From Morinoia aosen (taxonomy: Eukaryota; Arthropoda; Malacostraca; Amphipoda; Talitridae), in assembly GCA_030386875.1 (NCBI GenBank), contig CM059575.1:54342859-54406858 (forward strand): a stretch of DNA of 64,000 nucleotides, read 5' to 3'. Shown piece by piece: positions 57,491 through 64,000 of this stretch. The translations under genes were made by a program, and so were the position numbers. The notes under the pieces are model-generated. The model did no database searches. It was given only the letters and a program-made list of their open reading frames with translations, and was not told the DNA's origin. Position 1 is the stretch's first letter, and every line of letters begins with the position of its first letter.

Positions 57491-57817
57491 TGTTGTATAG
57501 TGACGCTCTTGTGATATTTATGGAGGTTCCGGCTGCGGAGATTTATGAGTCTCGCTCGCTCGGAGTTTCCGGCGGAACAGCCGATGCGCGCCTGGTATTT
57601 ACGAGCGCCGGATAGGTCGGTAGCGCCCCTACTGCCGGGCGGAAGTTCATTGTTCGAACTAGACTTAAGAGCAAGCTGTGTGAACTAGAGATCAGTACAA
57701 TACTAGTAGTCCTGCTGTTCGTTTTGCTATCCTCTTGCCTAGTTTACGGCTAGGCTAACCGATCTACAAGTGCTGTCCAGTAAACCTTATATCCTGCTGA
57801 AATTCCAAGATATTACA
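57491..57817 (+). repeat. 3' LTR
   Basis: 327 bp, TGTTGTATAG...ATATTACA, followed by the AGGAG target-site duplication. Confidence 0.93.
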
Positions 57818-57822
57818 AGGAG

Positions 57823-58250
57823 ATAGGCTGCTTATTCTTTTTAAAATCGAGCCATAATATGACAATGTGGAGAAATATGTCAGAGGTATAACAAAATGTG
57901 CAAATTTCAAAACGTGATGTCATTCGTGTACTCTAAGGCATTTGTAATTTCAGAATCCCGAAGAATGAAATTGATTAAAACTTGCTCGATTAAAAAAACG
58001 ATTTTTCAAGAGTTCATTCAAAATAATGCAAAAGTTTTTAGCTGTATTGTAAGTTGGCAAATAAGAAATATCCATTGAATTGATGACAAACATAGACCTC
58101 TTTGTCGCGCAGAAGTTAGTTGAAAAAAATTTGACTCGGTGAAAAAAGTTAAAACCTATAATTAGAACGAAAGGCAACGGCAAGTCTTAAGTAGGAGGCA
58201 ACAATCAATAGTTAGTGTTTAATGTTGCAGTTTGTGCAGAAAATCGTACA
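57823..58250. other. End of half-unit B2 (non-coding)
   Basis: Resumes the B-type sequence interrupted by the LTR element and matches 24.86-25.28 kb. No gene. Confidence 0.55.
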
Positions 58251-59785
58251 GAAATTATTAGAGCGTAAGCAAGATAAAACGTATGCACAAAGAGTGGTGT
58301 ATGAGTTACATAATATATCAAATAGTTGCGTGCATATTAAACATGAATTGATAGAAGGGATGACATTTTTCTGAAATATATTCATTTCATGTATTGTTCC
58401 AGAAATTATTTTATCAGGAAGTTACAATTTCTAACAATATAACTTGGCTGGAGGAAGTCAACAGTTGGACTGGGCCTGAGCAAGTTCGGGAGAAATTGCT
58501 CATACAAAGACAAAATCATCTCGATGATGTTTAATTGATCGGAACTCTGTGCAATGGAGATCTATGTATAAATAGCGGAATCTTTTATAAGAATATGGAA
58601 AGATGGAAGACAAATGTTGATCAGCACACGAGAAAGATACGGGAATAATAAAAATATTTTAATTTCTGAGAGTAGGTAAAGGGTGTTGTGTCGAGATTCC
58701 GAAGATAAACCTCGTCTGCATGGTAATTAGAGGTATGCAACGGTCGTGAATAAATCATTTACAAAAATTGCTTGCTTTTGAATTTCAACAATTCTGTGTG
58801 TCACATCCAGTGTTCAAATAAAGAATAGACCACCAAATAAACTGAACCGAATGAGCAACCAAACAAAAGCATCAGGAGTTTGGAATGAATCGCGAATAGA
58901 AGGCCGTTATTGTGTTTCGTGTTATCTAAAACGAGTTTTTATGTGTATATGTACCCATGATGTTCACTGAAGAAATTCTAATCCACATTACTACTCCTTC
59001 ATTCTACTCCACAGAAATTCTACTCCACTATAACTAAGATTCTTCAAATTGCATGAGAGTGAATTGGTGTTTCATCTCTACATAGCATCGTTATGTTTCA
59101 GCATTGAATTCCATCATCTTTTTACAGCGTCGTTTTTCATCACAATGCTAAGTCTGGTGGTATATTATGTTCCATTTGTATTCCGCCATCACACATCATC
59201 ATTATGGTAAATGAATATGTTGCAACATTATGTTAAATATTCATGTTCTTCCGGTATTTTCCCGCTTGTCGAATCGTTAAGCTAAAACACCATTATCTAA
59301 AATCATGAACCATCATTGCAACATCATCTTGTTCCCCGGTTCCCCAGGCTTGTTCCCCGGTATTTCTATGGTTCAATTTATTTTATAATAGTGTTTTTTT
59401 ATAGAAAGACTAAAATTAAATCGTTAATATCGAACAAATAGTTCCTCAAAGTGCTTATGAACAGATGTTTTGTATGAGGGACTATAGTGCAACCAGTGAC
59501 CCATTCATTTTTTTTTTATGTGTTAAAAACCCCATCTTGCACTCACAATCAAATTCAATAATTATTGGTTGTAATATTGTTCAATTGCCTTATTCTGTCG
59601 CCATGGATGAGTCCAAACATTCACATTAACGTGGGGTCAGGCTTCAGTTTCAGTTTCATCCATGCTCGGCACGTGCGGTATTTGCGCCACACTTCACGCT
59701 ATCCGGAGATGGAGAAGACAAGTAGCGGAGGTTTGAAAGGAAAGACCTCTCTTTACTGCGCTTGCTTATCATTCAACCATCGGAA
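58251..59785. repeat. Partial third unit (A3), mosaic and truncated
   Basis: 58,251-59,250 matches half A (3,690-4,650). About 59,255-59,390 resembles half B instead ('gtcgaatcgttaagctaaaa', compare 18,550). From about 59,395 it returns to A-type sequence corresponding to 5,180-5,570, skipping about 500 bp. Similarity stops near 59,785 at 'ccatcggaa'. Confidence 0.72.
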
Positions 59786-62700
59786 ACCAGCATAGACCGG
59801 GGCGGACCACACATACACACCCCCACACACACTCGCACACCTCATAACCCCAAACCTTCACACTCTTACACACACTCCCACACCCACAGACACACACATA
59901 TACACATACAGATGTCGCGCACACTTGTAAAAATAACCACAATTGGCCAACACAATCAGATACACCATCGTCTCAAATCACAAACCGATGTGTACAATGG
60001 CCATTTTAGGCTCTATGTTTACCTTTCAAACCCAAAAATCAATTCATTTTCCGACACCATTACCAAATAAAACGTAACCTAAGCCCATATTTACAGTTTA
60101 AAAATCATTTCACAGACCGTGATCTTTCAACTTTGACACGGATCTAAGAGACATCGGTTACACACTGAATTCTGAAATTTCTTTTCTTACTGAGAATTTT
60201 CTTGGTCTATATCCGAATAACTGAAGATATGCGCTGCAGGAGCACAGCTTTGAGGGGTAACTAAAATTTTTTATGAATAACACATCCTCAACAAATCAAT
60301 CAGATCTTCTCTGTTAAAATGACTACACCAATCACAATTCAACCAATAAGTTCACCAATCACTTCCGAACCAAACCCATAATAATATAACAAACTCAACC
60401 CAACCTCAAGTAATCTAACGCGACCTAGTCTAATCAAACCTAACATAAGCAATTTTATCCTCACCTGACTTTATAACCTCATGTATACAATTTTTTGGTT
60501 GAATTTTTCACCACTCTTATTGTATTCCATTTAACTTACCGTCCATCCCCTGTTTATCATCAATTTACACAAAGTCATTTAACCTATCCTACTCAAAATT
60601 ATATAGCTTCACCTAAATCAAAACTTAAAATAACATAAATCCCTAATATGAAGCGCGACTGAAACTTTCTTCACAATATTATATACAGAATCCTGGGAGA
60701 ATGAAATTTTAATATTAAATCACAAATTCACCTAAGGTCAAAAATGCTCACAAGACTATAAATATGTTCGTTCATTTAACCACAATACATTACATGTTAC
60801 CTATAACTGATTTAAATTACATGAGCCTCATTCCAAATTTTCATTATACATGCGTTTCAAAAATAAATGAAATTCTACCAAACCTATTTCAAATTCCGCC
60901 AAAGCCTGACGTAGGGAAATTAGGCTTCCCATAACCCTCCAAAATTGCCACCTCAGACATCAAAATACATTACTCACCTGCATAAGCGAGAAATAACCTT
61001 GCGTTCTTAAAATTCATTTCAAACCTTCAAGAGAAAACAAAAAATATCCACCAACTTCGTGTCACATCCAATTACTATCAATACTTTTTCAAATTAACCA
61101 CAAGAACCAAATATATTCTTGTTCTCACGAATAAATCATGTTATTGAGCTGTACATTACCATACATCAGATAGCGTCGCACTTATTCATGCAGAGCCATT
61201 AAATAATCCAATCCTTCTCCAAACTATAAGAAACAACCATAAATCCTCAACAAAATATAAATAATCACCAAAATAAAGAAACATCGCAATACCACATCAA
61301 AACGAAAGCTAATTCTCGTTTCATACAACAACATCGACACCTGTTCATCTTCATTGGGTTCATTATGATGGAACGCGCCGTCGCGCGGTTAAATTCGAAG
61401 GTTGAGAAAATTTTATCTGACTTCTTGCGCCGCTCTACGGGTGCTACGCACCTCGCAGAGCGGCATCATTACAGCTCTTATATTAGTCATACTCGAGGGA
61501 CACTGCATTTACCTTAGAAACACTTTCGAACTCTAAAAAAAAAACATTTCTGTCTCATTTTTACCCCTTTTTCACCGTACTTACCCCCTACACTTCACTA
61601 ACAGCCTAAAAAATACCTGTCCGCATGGTACTGACATTTTCATTTGCAGCAATTCTCATATGCATCCATTTTTGCATTGATAATAACATTTTCATATCCG
61701 TACACTTTTATCGAACTTTTCACTAAATTTTCCAAATCCGTGATCATTACACAGATCGAAATAGCCGAAATTACTCACAAAACGGTTCAAAACACGTTCC
61801 AATGATGAAATAACGGCAAAAACATTTCACAAACTCATTTCCCCCATATATCAAACAATTATGAATAAACATAATATAATAAACCACTTTAACACCCTGC
61901 TTTTGACTCCGCTTCATATGAGCCCAAAATGAATTCTCTACCTGATTTCAAAGTACCCTTCATCGTAAATTTGAACATGCATTCAATTTTCGAAAATTAC
62001 TCATTCACCCCAAAATGTCGATAGGTCAAATCTCAAAATGTCAGCATAAACAGACATGTACATTGTATCAAAATTTCCAACATCTACCTGCAATGCACAT
62101 AAAATCATATGCCTAATTCAAACTACACTCAATTGATAACCGAGTTCACCAATGCATCATCATTTACCATGAAAACAAAACCATTACCTCTCAATATAAC
62201 TCAATCTCACTTTCTCCACACGAAAAAAATTCTATCGTCTACCTCCATCACCACGCACGCTTCGTGTGCAAACTACAACCATGATGTAAGTGAAATGAGT
62301 AATTTGTCGAATTTCAAATAATTAAATTTTCGTTCCAAGAAGAGACATTGTGTATCTCAAAATAACTGAAAACATGCACTGCTCCAGGAAGTGCTTTGAG
62401 GGGTAACTCAAGTAAGAAATTCTGTTATGCATGTACTCAATATTTACATCTTTAAAGCAAACATTGAAGCCTAAACGAAGCTTGACATACATCAAGTGAG
62501 TTCTCATTATAGATTCATTCAAATTTCGGCATCGAAATAAGTGAAATGAGCCATTTCTAGAATTTCTAAATGAAATCATGTTCGTGATTTCAACCCGTAT
62601 ATGTTCAATTTACCTCCCCAAAAACATAATAGAATACATCCTTCCATCATATTCAATAGCTTCACTGGTTTACACCGCCTAAACAACTTAGCACCATTTT

Positions 62701-64000
62701 CTATGTTCAAAAGCGAGTTAATTCATATCTTGAATTCTCTTACAGAGGTATTTCCGACTCATGAGCCGATAATATTTCCATGTAGTACCACAAATAATTC
62801 TCAAAAACTCACCGACATACGAAGCTTTGAAGAACGCTTTCGTTTTGTTTTTCAAGTCACTATCCAAACTTGTACAGTGTCTCAAAATGACTGAACATAC
62901 CTCCTGCTTGAGCACGGCTTCGAGGGGTAACTCAAGTCAAAAATGTTGTTCCTACTTCACTCAATATCTAAGTATTTCAGGCAAAGATTAAAGTAACAAC
63001 GAAGCTTGACATACATAAATGAGTTATACATTAATAGATAGGAGTTATATAAACAAACAATAACTATTTTGTATCCACATCTTGCTTGTTATCCCAGTCA
63101 TAAAGGACACACACACGGCAGGCCGCGTCTTTGAGGACCAATTCGCCCATCGAACAGGCATTACACTTTAAATTTATGAATATGGGAAATCAATAATTTC
63201 TGTTCCTATTACGAAATTCATCGAGTTGGAATCATTTTAAATGCACGTATCATGTTAATCTTCAGTAGACAATGTTAACAATTTCTTTTCAAGTTTCGTT
63301 TCATTGAAGAAAGGGGACACTTTTCACTTTCAACAACTTATGGGTTGATTTCGTATCTCTCTTCATGAAAAACTGACGTAACAGTTGACTGTGCGGAATG
63401 ACTGCAGTGGGACAGAAGGATGGATTCTCCTAACAACGCCCTTTAATCAACAAGTATCCCATTGAAATAATTTTCTATCCATTACAAAGACAATTTTATG
63501 AGGGTTAACAATTCCATTCCAAAAATAAGTTATAATTGAAGTCACTTTACATGCTCAGTACGATGATGCGGACACTTTAACATTAGTTTTGTCATCTTTC
63601 TAGTTCTAACATCATTTACATTACAACTTCTACAAGCAGCACAAGATTTCAGCCTCAAATTCTGAACCTCATTTAGGTATTGCAACTGCAAACCGCCTTG
63701 CATACCGATTTTCTCGACTTAGACGAAAATTTTAAGCTCAATTAACATTTTTTTTTTCTGTACCAAAACTTGTTGGAAGTGAAATAATCCAACCATAAGG
63801 TAAATCGCCTATTTTAAACACATTTGTTCTCTATAAAATTCCCTGTGAAACGAATATAAACCATTGAAAATGATGAATTACGCGTCATGCAAAAAAAAAT
63901 TATGAATTTCAAGGCAAAAACAGGCACTTAAAACGTTTACTTCGAAATACAATATATTTTTATGAGCTCTAACAACACATTAAAACACTCAAAACTTAGC
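59786..64000. other. AT-rich region outside the array; no genes seen
   Basis: No frame in this 4.2 kb is convincing. A CA-rich low-complexity patch (variants of 'cacacac') lies at about 59,795-59,915. A sequence around 'ctttgaggggtaactcaag' occurs at about 60,250, 62,390 and 62,920 with similar flanks. 'aacgaagcttgacataca' occurs near 62,475 and 63,000, suggesting old tandem duplication with a period near 520 bp for the last two. Confidence 0.5.
61429..61464. other. Isolated GC-rich hairpin
   Basis: GCCGCTCT (61429-61436) pairs with AGAGCGGC (61457-61464). Nested inside, GGTGC (61440-61444) pairs with GCACC (61448-61452) around a TAC loop. It sits in a roughly 100-bp GC-rich patch (61,370-61,470) within very AT-rich DNA. 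It could be a structured RNA or a fold-back remnant. Confidence 0.5.

Larger units (their letters stand above)
53085..57817 (+). mobile_element. Ty3/gypsy LTR retrotransposon, nearly identical LTRs, unit 2 only
   Basis: A 4,733-bp element between 5-bp target-site duplications AGGAG (53080-53084 and 57818-57822). Both LTRs are 327 bp, begin TGTTGTATAG and end ATATTACA. The order gag-protease-RT-RNase H-integrase is that of Ty3/gypsy elements (Metaviridae), and no envelope gene follows. Only two LTR differences were seen by eye, so the insertion is young, yet the coding region already has three in-frame stops. The empty site is near 24,855 in unit 1. Confidence 0.93.

Overview
This window looks like repeat-rich metazoan DNA, most plausibly from an arthropod. 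The evidence is the AT-rich background, a Penelope-like retroelement, a CR1/Jockey-type LINE, a Ty3/gypsy LTR element, tRNA-derived SINEs, TTAA and TA MITE-type elements, an animal CACTA-like transposon with a DUF4806 partner gene, and a RING-finger gene whose core promoter has TATA, Inr and DPE matches in the arthropod arrangement. Bacterial organisation is absent. The species cannot be named from the sequence.

The backbone is a large tandem segmental duplication. A unit of about 19 kb, once later insertions are subtracted, runs from about 3,690 to 25,280 (unit 1) and again from 25,281 to 58,250 (unit 2). A third partial copy spans about 58,251-59,785 and then breaks into unrelated AT-rich DNA that fills the window to 64,000. 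Each unit is itself two diverged paralogous halves, A (with the RING gene) and B (without it), so the order is A1-B1-A2-B2-A3, like a higher-order repeat. Landmarks recurring in every half include a block around 'tgctcggcac' (about 5.4, 19.3, 35.6, 46.6 and 59.7 kb), a block around 'gtcatgacgagctgtcaca' (8.9, 23.1, 39.0 and 50.8 kb) and a GC-rich module around 'ctcgaaacgtcgg' (9.6, 24.4, 39.7 and 52.2 kb).

The one host-like gene is the RING gene in half A. Copy 1 (9,996-10,805) is intact: it has a TATA/Inr/DPE promoter, a 269-residue protein and a splice donor four bases after the stop, with a matching acceptor about 945 bp downstream. Copy 2 (40,100-40,911) has a small frameshifting insertion inside the RING and a weakened TATA box.

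Mobile elements date the array. The TTAA MITE and a mariner relic lie in both B halves, so they predate the unit duplication but postdate the A/B split. The LINE (about 14.26-17.17 kb) is only in unit 1. The 8.55 kb CACTA-like element (25,797-34,350), the LTR retrotransposon (53,085-57,817), one SINE (about 50.34-50.62 kb), a 39-bp minisatellite expansion (about 37.77-38.45 kb) and two short retroposon tails are only in unit 2.

At the left edge two nearly identical Penelope-like copies form a 1.5 kb-armed palindrome (1-3,654), with hammerhead-ribozyme-like motifs at both outer ends. The CACTA-like element carries an intact 666-residue Tnp2/DUF4218-type transposase ORF and a same-strand DUF4806 protein, plus 12-bp terminal inverted repeats, subterminal TTGGGAC motifs, a palindromic 25-bp satellite, a tRNA-like gene and a 138-bp-armed hairpin. 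All comparisons were made by reading. No alignment or database search was run.
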